Origin: Gp22-AA3 sp964384905
GTDB taxonomy: Bacteria > Acidobacteriota > Polarisedimenticolia > Gp22-AA2
Length of the DNA: 26,288 nt
Direction of reading: 5' to 3'
NCBI GenBank assembly: GCA_964384905.1
Contig: CAYLND010000038.1
Location: 1 to 26,288, forward strand
Positions 1 through 7,550 of this stretch are shown here, piece by piece. The position numbers and the translations under genes are program-made. Under the pieces are notes generated by a model. The model saw nothing but the letters and a program-made list of their open reading frames with translations. It was not told the DNA's origin and searched no databases. Numbering within the stretch: position 1 is the first letter of the stretch; each line of letters starts with the position of its first letter.

Positions 1-2
1 CG

Positions 3-515
3 GAGGTCGTCTACGGCTACGCCTACCGTCCGGTGCGCAACGACCGCTTCAACGCCCTCGTGAAGTACACGTTCTTCTTCAACGTCCCGAGCCCGGACCA
101 GGTAGGCGCGGCGAACACGCCGGTCGAGTTCCTCCAGAGGAGCCACATCGCGTCCGTCGATCTCTCCTACGATCTAACGCCCCGCTGGACGATCGGCGGT
201 AAGTACGCCTACCGGATGGGACAGGCGAGCCTCGATCGCGTCAATCCGGTGTACTTCGACAACGCGGCGCACCTGGCGGTCCTGCGCGTCGACTGGCGCT
301 TCGTCAAGAGCTGGGAAAGCCTGGCCGAGATCCGCGCGCTCGACCTCCCTGACGTGAGGCAGCGCCGCAGCGGGGCGCTGCTGGCGATCTACCGCTATCT
401 CGGCAAGTACGTGAAGCTGGGCGCGGGGTACAACTTCACCGACTTCTCCGACGATCTGACCGACCTGAGCTACGACCACCGAGGCGTCTTCGTCAACCTC
501 GTCGGGGCCCTGTAA
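3..515 (+). CDS. C-terminal part of an outer-membrane beta-barrel protein (5' end outside window)
   Basis: The frame is open from the first full codon of the window to a TAA stop, so only the last ~170 residues are visible. The sequence alternates short amphipathic, aromatic-rich strands with polar turns (for example WTIGGKYAYRMGQ, LLAIYRYLGKYVKLGAGYNFTDF), the texture of an outer-membrane beta-barrel. It closely resembles, from memory, the barrel-like end of very large secreted repeat proteins in Gram-negative bacteria. The likely location is the outer membrane. The function of the missing part cannot be judged here. The GTG at 33 is internal, because the reading frame and the strand pattern continue upstream of it. 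Confidence 0.75.
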   Translation, partial: EVVYGYAYRPVRNDRFNALVKYTFFFNVPSPDQVGAANTPVEFLQRSHIASVDLSYDLTPRWTIGGKYAYRMGQASLDRVNPVYFDNAAHLAVLRVDWRFVKSWESLAEIRALDLPDVRQRRSGALLAIYRYLGKYVKLGAGYNFTDFSDDLTDLSYDHRGVFVNLVGAL

Positions 516-588
516 CCCTCGCGCCCCGGCGCCCGGGTCCCGGCATTCCGTGGTGCAGCCGAGGGGCGCTTTGTGCGATCCTTGCCTC

Positions 589-1062
589 ATGAGGCTGGAT
601 GCAGGAGCGGGGCGCCGGTTGCTTCTCCTGTTCCTGGGGATCGCGTCGTGCGTGAGCCTCGCGGCCGCGCCGGCGCCCCCGGCCGACGATCCTGTCGATC
701 GTCTGCTGCGCGACTACATCGGGCTGTACACGAAGGACACCCTCGACGCCTGGCGGACGCTCTTCCACCCCGCCTTCGTCGCAGCCTTCACGAACGACGA
801 CGGCACCACGACCTCGCGGACGCTCGACGAGTTCGTCGCCCGGCAGAGGAACTACTTCGCCAGCGGCCGGTCGATCAGCGAGGAGCTCGAGGACGTCAAG
901 GTGGAGCGCCAGGGACCGCTCGCCGTCGTGCGCGCCGGGTTCATCCTGCACGACGGGCCGACCGCGAAGAAAGGCCGGCTGATGATGCTGCTCATCCGCG
1001 ACCGGGACCGGTTCCTGATCCAGTCGCTCGTCTTCACCTACCATCTCGATCGAAAGGATTAG
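589..1062 (+). CDS. Small secreted NTF2/SnoaL-like protein
   Basis: This 157-residue protein has a signal sequence (basic MRLDAGAGRR, then a hydrophobic stretch LLLLFLGIASCVSLAAAP). The segment IASC could be a lipobox, so it may be a lipoprotein; cleavage after the AAA is the alternative. The mature part (DxVDRLLRDYIGLYTKDTLDAWRTLFHP..., later LAVVRAGFILHDG and the final FLIQSLVFTYHLD) has the helix-then-sheet pattern of NTF2/SnoaL-like cone-barrel proteins. The family is inferred from pattern, not from a diagnostic motif. I chose ATG 589 over GTG 550 because it begins directly before the signal peptide; no Shine-Dalgarno sequence is visible. The last 83 bases are repeated at 3348-3430. Confidence 0.7.
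   Translation: MRLDAGAGRRLLLLFLGIASCVSLAAAPAPPADDPVDRLLRDYIGLYTKDTLDAWRTLFHPAFVAAFTNDDGTTTSRTLDEFVARQRNYFASGRSISEELEDVKVERQGPLAVVRAGFILHDGPTAKKGRLMMLLIRDRDRFLIQSLVFTYHLDRKD
980..1062 (+). repeat. 83-bp direct repeat, copy A (3' end of the NTF2-like gene)
   Basis: Bases 980-1062 match 3348-3430 in the same orientation with 6 differences in 83. The first 68 bases differ at only two positions. Copy A is the functional 3' end of the gene at 589-1062, including its stop codon. The two copies bracket the minus-strand HYR-domain gene. Confidence 0.9.
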
Positions 1063-1116
1063 CGCGCTCCGGTCGGCAACCCGAGAGCCGCTCCGCCGCC
1101 GGCGACCGCCCCCGTC

Positions 1117-3231
1117 CTAGGGAACGCAGACGGGCGTGAGCTTGTCGTTGTTATATTTGTCCAGCACGACGGCGTCGCTGATCATGACCTGCCCTATCGT
1201 CGACTTGGGGCTCGTCGAGCAGGGCACGGTGCAGCTGCCGAGATCGCCGTCTGCGGCGGTGGTCGTGCCGCAGATCGGCACCGGGCTCGAGCCGTTGGCC
1301 AGGTTCAGCAGAGCGGCGATCAGCGGCTTGGCCAGCAGCACACTCGCGTCCCTGGTCGTCGGGCTGTTGAGGATGCCGAGGAGCTGGGTCTTGGTATAGG
1401 GCACTCCGCTCAGCGTGAGCGTGTCGACCGCCCACTGATCGGGATGGGTCTTCCAGTACCCCTGCGCCAGCGGGCATTTGTTGCCCATAGTCGTCGTGAC
1501 GGTGAAACCGCAGCCCGCCGACAGTCCCGCCTGGTCGGTCGCGGTGCAGGTGTCGTTCGTCGTCCCGATCGGAAACGCCGTGCCCGAGGGCAGGCTGCAG
1601 GTCGAGCTCACGCTGCAATTGTCCGTCACCGTTGGCGTGAACGTCACCGAAGCGGTGCACTTTCCCAGGTCCAGAGGCGTGGTGATATTGTCGGGACACG
1701 TGATCTGGGGCGGCATGGTGTCGACCTTGGGCGTCACGGTGACGAGCCCGACGACGCCGTCGAGGTCCCGTGGCAGCGTGATGCTCAGGACGGTCCCGTT
1801 GTCGAGGTCGAAGCTGCCGAGGGCCGCGGTGGCCGGGGACGGGGAGCCGTCGAATGCCCACGCCTTGGCATCCACGAAAACATCCGCGGACGTGAGGATC
1901 TGACCGGCGGGGACGAACGGTAGCGACAACGGCAGCTTGTACGCCGAGTCGCACCGGGAATACGCCTTGCTCCCGCAGAAGCCGTTGTTGCCGATGCGCC
2001 GGTAAAAGAAGGCCCACTTCTCGGGCAGCGGGTACTCCTGGATCCGGATCGCCATGGCATGCGCCGGATGGATCTCCGAATCGTTCGTCCCGTCGGGATG
2101 ATCGGCGCAGTCGATGCTCGGCACGCCGACGACGACCGACATGGGATCATGGGCGCCCGGGTCGAAGCAATGCGTCATCGGCTCGTTCGGGTCGCTGCAG
2201 TCGAGGTTCTTGTTGACGAACTGCCTGAGCCAGCAGCAGACCGTGTCGTCGTCATGGTTGTCGACCTCGTGGCGAAGCTCGGTCCAGAAGAGACTGGCGT
2301 TGCCGAAGGGATTGTTCTCGATCTCATCGCCTGCGAAGTGGTCGATGCTCTCGAACGCGGCGTGCTCGACATGCACGCGCGCATCGGCGTGCAGGGTGTC
2401 GTAGAGCTCGCCGCCGGCGCTGTGCAGATCCCACGTGTAGTCGTCGTCGTTGAAGACCGGGGCGCTGTGGTCCTCCCACACGATCGGAGCGCGGTAGACG
2501 ACGACGTTGTTCGGGAAGTCGATCCTCGCCGGGTCGCCAAACCCGCCCGCGAAGAGCGAGCAGAAGCGGGTGGTGTCCAGGAACGGCCAGGCGTTGGTGA
2601 AGTCCTGGGTGCAGACCGGGTGATCCTGGTCCCCGCATCCCTTGCTGGCGTCGCAGGACGACGGATTGAAGGCCTCTTCATCCGCATCCTGGATCTGGCT
2701 GCAGAACCCGGCGGCGAACGGAAAGGGCACGCACCCCGTCCAGCTGCGGAACCCCGTCGGGTTGCCGCCGGCATCCTTGACCTCGAGCCCGTGAACGCTG
2801 CATTGATTCACCTGCGCGCCCCAGACCGGCATGAACGCCTCTCCGCCCGGGCTGGTGCCATGAACGGCCACGAGGTCGAAGGCGCCGTTGATGCCTCCCA
2901 GGCTTCCCCAGGGGTCGGGCGTGCAGGTGGCCGGGCAGTCCACAAGCGGAAAGGGCGGGATCGTCGACAACGACGACGCTGCCATCAGATTCGGCTGGCG
3001 CGGCCGGCACACGATCGGAGTGCCCTGCGTTTCGTAGCCGGGCGGGCAGAGGCATTGCCCGTTCGAGCAGTGAATGGGGACGTCATAGGGATCGAGACTG
3101 CAGGTCGACCCGCAGATCTCCGGGCCCGGGCACCCGGGTGTCGACGCGGCCACGGTCGCGCTCGAAGACGGTGAGGCGACGACGATGAAGACCGCCACGA
3201 CGAGAGTCAGGATCGATGATGGCGTTCTCAT
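1117..3231 (-). CDS. Secreted cysteine-rich protein with a C-terminal HYR domain
   Basis: A 704-residue exported protein. ATG 3231 follows an AGGAG box by 5 nt and opens a clear signal peptide (MRTPSSILTLVVAVFIVVASPSSSATVAA). The longer open frame back to 3405 reads through copy B of the repeat and is not coding. Next comes a cysteine-rich EGF-like stretch (CxxxxxxCGSTCSLD..., CSNGQCLCPPGYE). The middle (~100-490) is unassigned and contains HPAHAMAIRI and many Cys. Residues ~504-579 are a HYR domain (DTMPPQITCPDNIT, VTDNC, GTTNDTCTATDQAG), and ~583-704 a small module beginning CPLAQGYWKTHPDQW. HYR domains are Ig-like adhesion modules. I see no PEP-CTERM or LPxTG sorting tail. It is likely secreted or surface-associated; its function is unknown. 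Confidence 0.85.
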   Translation of the reverse strand: MRTPSSILTLVVAVFIVVASPSSSATVAASTPGCPGPEICGSTCSLDPYDVPIHCSNGQCLCPPGYETQGTPIVCRPRQPNLMAASSLSTIPPFPLVDCPATCTPDPWGSLGGINGAFDLVAVHGTSPGGEAFMPVWGAQVNQCSVHGLEVKDAGGNPTGFRSWTGCVPFPFAAGFCSQIQDADEEAFNPSSCDASKGCGDQDHPVCTQDFTNAWPFLDTTRFCSLFAGGFGDPARIDFPNNVVVYRAPIVWEDHSAPVFNDDDYTWDLHSAGGELYDTLHADARVHVEHAAFESIDHFAGDEIENNPFGNASLFWTELRHEVDNHDDDTVCCWLRQFVNKNLDCSDPNEPMTHCFDPGAHDPMSVVVGVPSIDCADHPDGTNDSEIHPAHAMAIRIQEYPLPEKWAFFYRRIGNNGFCGSKAYSRCDSAYKLPLSLPFVPAGQILTSADVFVDAKAWAFDGSPSPATAALGSFDLDNGTVLSITLPRDLDGVVGLVTVTPKVDTMPPQITCPDNITTPLDLGKCTASVTFTPTVTDNCSVSSTCSLPSGTAFPIGTTNDTCTATDQAGLSAGCGFTVTTTMGNKCPLAQGYWKTHPDQWAVDTLTLSGVPYTKTQLLGILNSPTTRDASVLLAKPLIAALLNLANGSSPVPICGTTTAADGDLGSCTVPCSTSPKSTIGQVMISDAVVLDKYNNDKLTPVCVP

Positions 3232-3324
3232 GGAGACTCCTCTCTGGATGCCGCGCGTCTCTCGAAGCCCGCCGGGGTCGTTGGGTCCTTGCGTCAGGCC
3301 CATGGAGCACGCGGCTTTTGGGGC

Positions 3325-3353
3325 ATCATACCTCGAATCCTGAGTTTTGATGA
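3325..3353 (-). promoter_or_regulatory. Possible promoter of the HYR-domain gene
   Basis: On the minus strand TATGAT (5/6 of the -10 consensus) lies at 3330-3325, with a weak -35 (TCATCA, 3/6) 17 nt upstream at 3353-3348. The implied leader is about 90 nt. The -35 falls at the very edge of the duplicated segment, so the duplication junction may have shaped this promoter. Confidence 0.35.
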
Positions 3354-3430
3354 TGCGGCTCATCCGCGACCGGGACCGGTTCCTGATCCAGTCGCTGGTC
3401 TTCACCTACCATCTCGATCGGCTGGACTAG
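3348..3430 (+). pseudogene. Remnant of a second copy of the NTF2-like gene (last ~27 codons)
   Basis: This 83-bp segment is a direct copy of 980-1062. Read in the corresponding frame it gives MMRLIRDRDRFLIQSLVF and ends ...HLDRLD with TAG, against ...HLDRKD with TAG in the intact gene. The stop is retained and the frame is undamaged, as if it was once the end of a real paralogue. Everything upstream of it is absent and is replaced by the promoter region of the minus-strand HYR gene. It has no start codon or body of its own and is a gene relic. Confidence 0.8.
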
Positions 3431-3437
3431 CTGGAAC

Positions 3438-4220
3438 TCACGAGCGCGGCTTGGCGGATGCGCCCGAAGTACAGGCCCAGAGCGCGGAGCTTGACGCGAG
3501 GTTGTACGCGGGGGTGGGGATGCGCGCCCTGAACTCGTCGCTGAACAGGCCGTCCACTCTCAGGCTGAACGAGAGACCGTCACGAGCTTCCGATCCATGA
3601 AACTGGTTGACGGAATCGAACCAGGCGCTGTAGGACTCGACGTATCGCTTCTCGTTCGTCCTGTGGTTCAGCATATAAAAGGGCTTTTCCAGATTGGTTC
3701 GAAACCAGATGAACTCATGACAGACGTTCACGCTGATGTGGTCCCTGTGAGGCGTGACAGGCTTGCCCGAATCGTCATACAGGATCATGATTCGCGCCGT
3801 TCTCTTGAAGGGGAACGTCGAGACGAAATCCATCAGCCGGGAGAACTCGTCGGCCTCCTTCGTGCGCTGCCACAGGTCCGGTTTGTCGAGATCCTGATAC
3901 CTGAAAGGACGTTTGGACTGAGTCAGATGGATGACCCTCGAACCCGGCTTCTTCGGGCTGAAAAGCCTCAGGGTCAGGGCGCCGGTATTGAATGGCTGAT
4001 CCTTCTCGGCACGGACGTGCCGTGCGATCCCCTCCTTGATGTATCCGTCGAGGGACTTCAATCGTTCGACGTCGATGAACTCGTCGAACGACTTGTAACA
4101 GGGATAGGTGATCCGCGGATCGACCTTCGCTCTCTCGACGACCCGGAGGGCGACGGCCCGGAGGACCGCTTCGACACTGGGTTTGACGACCGTCCTGTGG
4201 ATCCGCTTCAGTACGCCCAT
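3438..4220 (-). CDS. 2OG-Fe(II) oxygenase-like / aspartyl-asparaginyl beta-hydroxylase-like protein
   Basis: A 260-residue protein probably carrying a double-stranded beta-helix oxygenase domain in its C-terminal half. The iron/2-oxoglutarate signature is readable: H158-R-D160 (TPHRDH), distal H208 (NQFHG), and an arginine 13 residues later (SFSLRVDG, R221). The intervening text (FIWFRTNLEKPFYMLN, YSAWFDSVNQFHG) follows the aspartyl/asparaginyl hydroxylase order of H-x-D, R-x(n)-F, W-x-D-x(n)-H and R. The first ~140 residues are unassigned. ATG 4220 is chosen over an upstream start because a -10-like TATACT ends 7 nt before it, which fits a leaderless message; there is no Shine-Dalgarno sequence. 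The substrate is unknown. Confidence 0.65.
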   Translation of the reverse strand: MGVLKRIHRTVVKPSVEAVLRAVALRVVERAKVDPRITYPCYKSFDEFIDVERLKSLDGYIKEGIARHVRAEKDQPFNTGALTLRLFSPKKPGSRVIHLTQSKRPFRYQDLDKPDLWQRTKEADEFSRLMDFVSTFPFKRTARIMILYDDSGKPVTPHRDHISVNVCHEFIWFRTNLEKPFYMLNHRTNEKRYVESYSAWFDSVNQFHGSEARDGLSFSLRVDGLFSDEFRARIPTPAYNLASSSALWACTSGASAKPRS

Positions 4221-4227
4221 GGGGCAA

Positions 4228-4233
4228 AGTATA
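4228..4233 (-). promoter_or_regulatory. -10 box of a probable leaderless promoter for the 2OG oxygenase gene
   Basis: TATACT (5/6 of consensus) on the minus strand ends exactly 7 nt before the ATG at 4220, so transcription would begin at or next to the start codon. No good -35 is visible at 16-18 nt. Confidence 0.45.
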
Positions 4234-4310
4234 CGATATCCCGCGAGGCCCGCGCCCAACGCCGCCCCCATGGCGCCCTTCGTCGCTGAGTTGGGCTAGA
4301 GTCTCCGACA

Positions 4311-4626
4311 TTGGATTTCGATCTCGAGGTGAAGGTGGCGGTGTACCGTCATTTCGGCCAGGTGGTGGGACGATCTCGTCTTCACGTGAAGCACGATGCT
4401 CTTCTTCCGGTCGGAAGAATCGGTTCGCGCCTGGTGCGGGGCACACGGATACCCGTTGCGGCCGCTGGTGCGCATGGACCAGCTCTGGGGGCTGGCGAAG
4501 GAGTGGTACGCGACCCGCCTGCAGGCGGACTCCCGCCGGCCGCAGCCCGCCGAGATGCGCCGCATCTTCGCAGGGCTCGGCCTGACCGACGACCTCTGGG
4601 ATCCCCAGTCGGACGCGTTTGGATAG
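4311..4626 (+). pseudogene. Decayed MerB-like (organomercurial lyase family) selenoprotein gene
   Basis: The C-terminal part is in the frame of ATG 4396: ARWWDDLVFT, then TGA (4387-4389), then STMLFFRSEESVRAWC, through ...LAKEWYATRL to TAG 4626. In MerB (R831b enzyme, from memory) the matching stretch is FCCHVHFF, and counting back from FF the TGA falls exactly on catalytic Cys159. A SECIS-like hairpin follows the TGA. From TTG 4311 in another frame, LDFDLEVKVAVYRHFGQ looks like the N-terminus of the same family. The ~120-130 residue middle, which would hold Cys96 and Asp99, is missing and the junction is out of frame. I see no usable start in the C-terminal frame between the stop at 4330 and the TGA. 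It is most likely a deletion pseudogene of a selenocysteine enzyme. An assembly error cannot be excluded. An automated caller would report only a 76-residue protein from ATG 4396. Confidence 0.68.
4387..4419 (+). promoter_or_regulatory. UGA plus SECIS-like hairpin in the MerB-like gene
   Basis: After the UGA (4387-4389) and a 12-nt gap, TTCTTCC (4402-4408) pairs perfectly with GGAAGAA (4413-4419) around a GGUC tetraloop (4409-4412). Nineteen nt separate the UGA from the loop. Bacterial SECIS elements need a short apical hairpin with a G (usually GU) in the loop about 16-37 nt after the UGA, and this fits. The family motif FFRSEE itself favours TTC...GAA pairing, so part of the stem could follow from the protein sequence. 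Confidence 0.62.
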
Positions 4627-4672
4627 ACGCCGGGTGGCCCGATCCCTCGGGGGAATTCCGCGACGCTTCCGC

Positions 4673-4678
4673 TACAAT
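4673..4678 (+). promoter_or_regulatory. -10 box of a probable leaderless ogt promoter
   Basis: TACAAT (5/6 of consensus) ends 7 nt before ATG 4686, the same geometry as the 2OG oxygenase gene. No Shine-Dalgarno sequence lies between them. The -35 region is poor. Confidence 0.45.
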
Positions 4679-4685
4679 CCCGGTC

Positions 4686-5249
<564 letters not shown>

Positions 5250-5288
5250 TCGACAGCCGACGCCCGGCGCGCGCCGGGAAGGGCGGAA

Positions 5289-5579
5289 TTACTGTTCGCT
5301 TTCGCCGGGGTGCGGCCGCGTCCAGTCGCGCGTCTCCGGATCGAGCGCGGCGAGAAACGATTCCTGAGCCGCCCGCGCGGCCCGAAGGTAGGAGGAGCGC
5401 AGATCCTCGCGCAGGTCGCGCGCCTGGTCGCCGGCGGCGCGCGCACGCTGGCGCAGACGCTCGCGCGTCTCTCGGCCGGATCGCGGGGCCGCGAGCAGGG
5501 CGATGGCGGCGCCCGTGAGCGCTCCAGCCAGGAAGGTCAGAACGTAAGCCCAGTCGTCGCCGCGCCCTTCAGTCGGCAT
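5289..5579 (-). CDS. YtxH domain-containing membrane protein
   Basis: A 96-residue protein with one N-terminal membrane segment (YVLTFLAGALTGAAIALLAAP) followed directly by the family hallmark APRSGRETRERLRQRA and a charged amphipathic helix that runs to the C-terminus. This is the standard YtxH layout: a small membrane-anchored protein associated with general stress in Bacillus, with unknown biochemistry. ATG 5579 overlaps the end of the upstream DUF948 gene by 11 bp, so the two are probably translationally coupled. The ytxG-ytxH order is the same as in Bacillus. Confidence 0.85.
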   Translation of the reverse strand: MPTEGRGDDWAYVLTFLAGALTGAAIALLAAPRSGRETRERLRQRARAAGDQARDLREDLRSSYLRAARAAQESFLAALDPETRDWTRPHPGESEQ

Positions 5580-6039
5580 TCCGGATCGTCTCCGAAAGGG
5601 GGGAGTCCTCGGACGGTGCCGTCCGCCTGGCGCGGCGTCGCTCGGCTCGGGGTGTGGACGGTTCGCCGCGAGCCTCCTCCTTCGTCACGAAGGCCTTCAG
5701 CGCCGCGGCGATCGCGGGTCCCAGGGCCCCGATCACCATCGCGGTCTTGCCCAGCGATGCGCGCGCCTGGCGTAGCGGCCGGCTCAGCTCGCCGATCTCA
5801 TCCAGGAACTCTTTAATCCGCTCCTTGCGATCCCGGAACTCCGGGCCGAGCTGGTTGATGCGGGATGTCGTGACGGCCAGCTCGTCGAGCACCCGATCGA
5901 GCCGCGCTCCGGTGCTGTCCAGCCTGTCCTCGGCCTTTTTCAACGTCCGGCGCAGCTGCAGAATCGCGGGGATCAGCGCTCCCACGAGAACCGCCGCGAG
6001 GAGGACTCCGGCCGCCAGCGCCAGTTCAGACGCGGTCAT
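5569..6039 (-). CDS. DUF948 (YtxG-like) membrane protein
   Basis: A 156-residue protein: N-terminal membrane segment (ELALAAGVLLAAVLVGALIPAILQL), then a long heptad-like region (LRRTLKKAEDRLDSTGARLDRVLDELAVTTSRI) expected to form a coiled coil, a second hydrophobic patch (AMVIGALGPAIAAALKAFV) and a basic tail. DUF948 proteins are paired with YtxH, as here. ATG 6039 has GAGG 9 nt upstream. The open frame extends to 6327, but that part overlaps the divergent permease gene and lacks coding character. It is probably an inner-membrane stress or envelope protein; no enzymatic role is visible. Confidence 0.8.
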   Translation of the reverse strand: MTASELALAAGVLLAAVLVGALIPAILQLRRTLKKAEDRLDSTGARLDRVLDELAVTTSRINQLGPEFRDRKERIKEFLDEIGELSRPLRQARASLGKTAMVIGALGPAIAAALKAFVTKEEARGEPSTPRAERRRARRTAPSEDSPLSETIRNAD

Positions 6040-6214
6040 CGTGACGGACCTCGAGAAAAGGTATGAAGCCGATGCTACCAGAACTCGGCAATCCAGCAAA
6101 GGCCCCGGCGTGACTCGCGTGGCCGAGAGGCTCCACCGGAGGCCTCGGCGAAGTAAGATACGACGCAGCCTGCATGGACCGGACGCGGCTTTTCCTCCTG
6201 GGCGGCGCGCGCTG

Positions 6215-7549
6215 ATGCCGGAGAACCCCGGCGCGGTGGAGTTCCGGCGCGAGCTGAATCTCCTGGACGCGTCGGTGGTGGTCGCCGGGGCGATCGTCGG
6301 CGTGGGGATCTTCGCCAACCCCTCCAACGTCGCGCGGATCGTCGGCGAGCCGATCCTGATCGTCGCCGCGTGGATCGCCGGCGGCGGTCTCGCCCTCCTG
6401 GGAGGGTTCGCCTACGCCGAGCTGGCGTCGCGCCTGCCGGTCGTCGGCGGCCAGTACGTCTACCTCGCCCGCGCCTGGCATCCCGTGGTCGGTTACCTCT
6501 ACGGCGTGGCGCTCCTGTTCATCATCAACGGAGGCTCGATCGCCGCCGTCGCGATCCTGTTCGCCTCCTACCTCGACGCGTCGTTCGTCCCGCTGGGACC
6601 GGCGGGGGTCCGGGCCGCCGCCGCGGCGGCGCTCCTGATCCTGACCGCGATCAACGCCGTCGGCATCCGCGCGGGGAAGCACGTGAACAACGCCCTCATG
6701 GCGGTGAAGGTCCTCGGGATCTTCGGCCTCGTCGCGTTCGCCTTCCTGCGCACCGGATCGTCGGCGAGCCGCTACGACGCGTCGGTCCTCGCCTCGCCGA
6801 GCCCGTCGTGGGCGGGGCTCCTGCTCACGGCGCTCGTCCCGATCATGTTCGCGTACGGAGGGTGGCAGAATTGCGGCTCGGTGGCCGGCGAGATCCGCGA
6901 CCCGGCGCGCAACCTGCCGCGCGCGTACGTCCTCGGCGTGATCGTGGTCGTCCTCCTGTACGTGGGTCTCAACCTGGCCTACCTGCGGGTGCTCACGCCG
7001 GCTCAGGTGGCGGCCTCCCCCGCGCTCGCCGCCGACGCGGCCCGGGCCGTGGCGGGGGAGGCGGGCGCGCGATTCGTCGGCGGCCTGATCGTCGTCTCGG
7101 CCCTCGGGTTCCTGTCGGTGATCATCCTGACGGGGCCGCGCCTGTATTACGCGATGGCGCGCGACGGACTCTTCCTGCGCCGGGCCGGCACGCTGCACCC
7201 GCGCTGGCGGACGCCCGTCTTCATGCTGTGGCTCCAGGCGGCCGTCTCGATCGTCCTCCTCGCCACGAACACCTACGACCAGCTTCTGTCCTTCGTGGTT
7301 TTCGCCGACTGGCTCTTCTTCGGGCTGACGGTCGGATCGATCTTCATCCTGCGCCGCCGGCAGGCCCGAGTCCCGGGGCTGGTCGCCATGCCGGGCTATC
7401 CGCTCACGACGCTGATCTTCGTGGCGGTCGCGGCGGGAATCGTCCTCAACAGCTTCCTCGCCTATACCGTGCAATCGCTGATCGGATCGGCGATCCTTCT
7501 GCTGGCGGCGGCCTCCTATCCGTTCGCCGCCGCCAGGAAGGAGACGTGA
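6215..7549 (+). CDS. APC-family amino-acid permease
   Basis: A 444-residue integral inner-membrane transporter with about 12 hydrophobic segments. TM1 carries the APC substrate-binding loop AGAIVGVGIFANPSN (GVGIF at 29-33). Other typical features are GGFAYAELASRLPVVGGQYVYLARAW in TM2/loop, the AYGGWQN segment in TM6, EIRDPARNLPRA after it, and GPRLYYAMARDGLF in TM8/loop, close to the LAT/YfnA-like branch. It should import or exchange amino acids using the proton gradient; the substrate is not determinable. ATG 6215 opens just before the conserved VEFRRELNLLDAS. The aminotransferase gene starts 1 nt after its stop, so the two are co-translated and may act on the same substrate class. Confidence 0.9.
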   Translation: MPENPGAVEFRRELNLLDASVVVAGAIVGVGIFANPSNVARIVGEPILIVAAWIAGGGLALLGGFAYAELASRLPVVGGQYVYLARAWHPVVGYLYGVALLFIINGGSIAAVAILFASYLDASFVPLGPAGVRAAAAAALLILTAINAVGIRAGKHVNNALMAVKVLGIFGLVAFAFLRTGSSASRYDASVLASPSPSWAGLLLTALVPIMFAYGGWQNCGSVAGEIRDPARNLPRAYVLGVIVVVLLYVGLNLAYLRVLTPAQVAASPALAADAARAVAGEAGARFVGGLIVVSALGFLSVIILTGPRLYYAMARDGLFLRRAGTLHPRWRTPVFMLWLQAAVSIVLLATNTYDQLLSFVVFADWLFFGLTVGSIFILRRRQARVPGLVAMPGYPLTTLIFVAVAAGIVLNSFLAYTVQSLIGSAILLLAAASYPFAAARKET

Positions 7550-7550
7550 G

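Noticed and set aside
1063..1116. A terminator between the convergent NTF2-like and HYR genes
   Set aside because: The only pairing (CGGTCG with CGACCG) spans a loop of about 28 nt and has no T-tract.
3232..3405. A 58-residue N-terminal extension of the HYR protein
   Set aside because: It reads antisense through the duplicated gene end and the promoter; a signal peptide with a good Shine-Dalgarno site starts at 3231.
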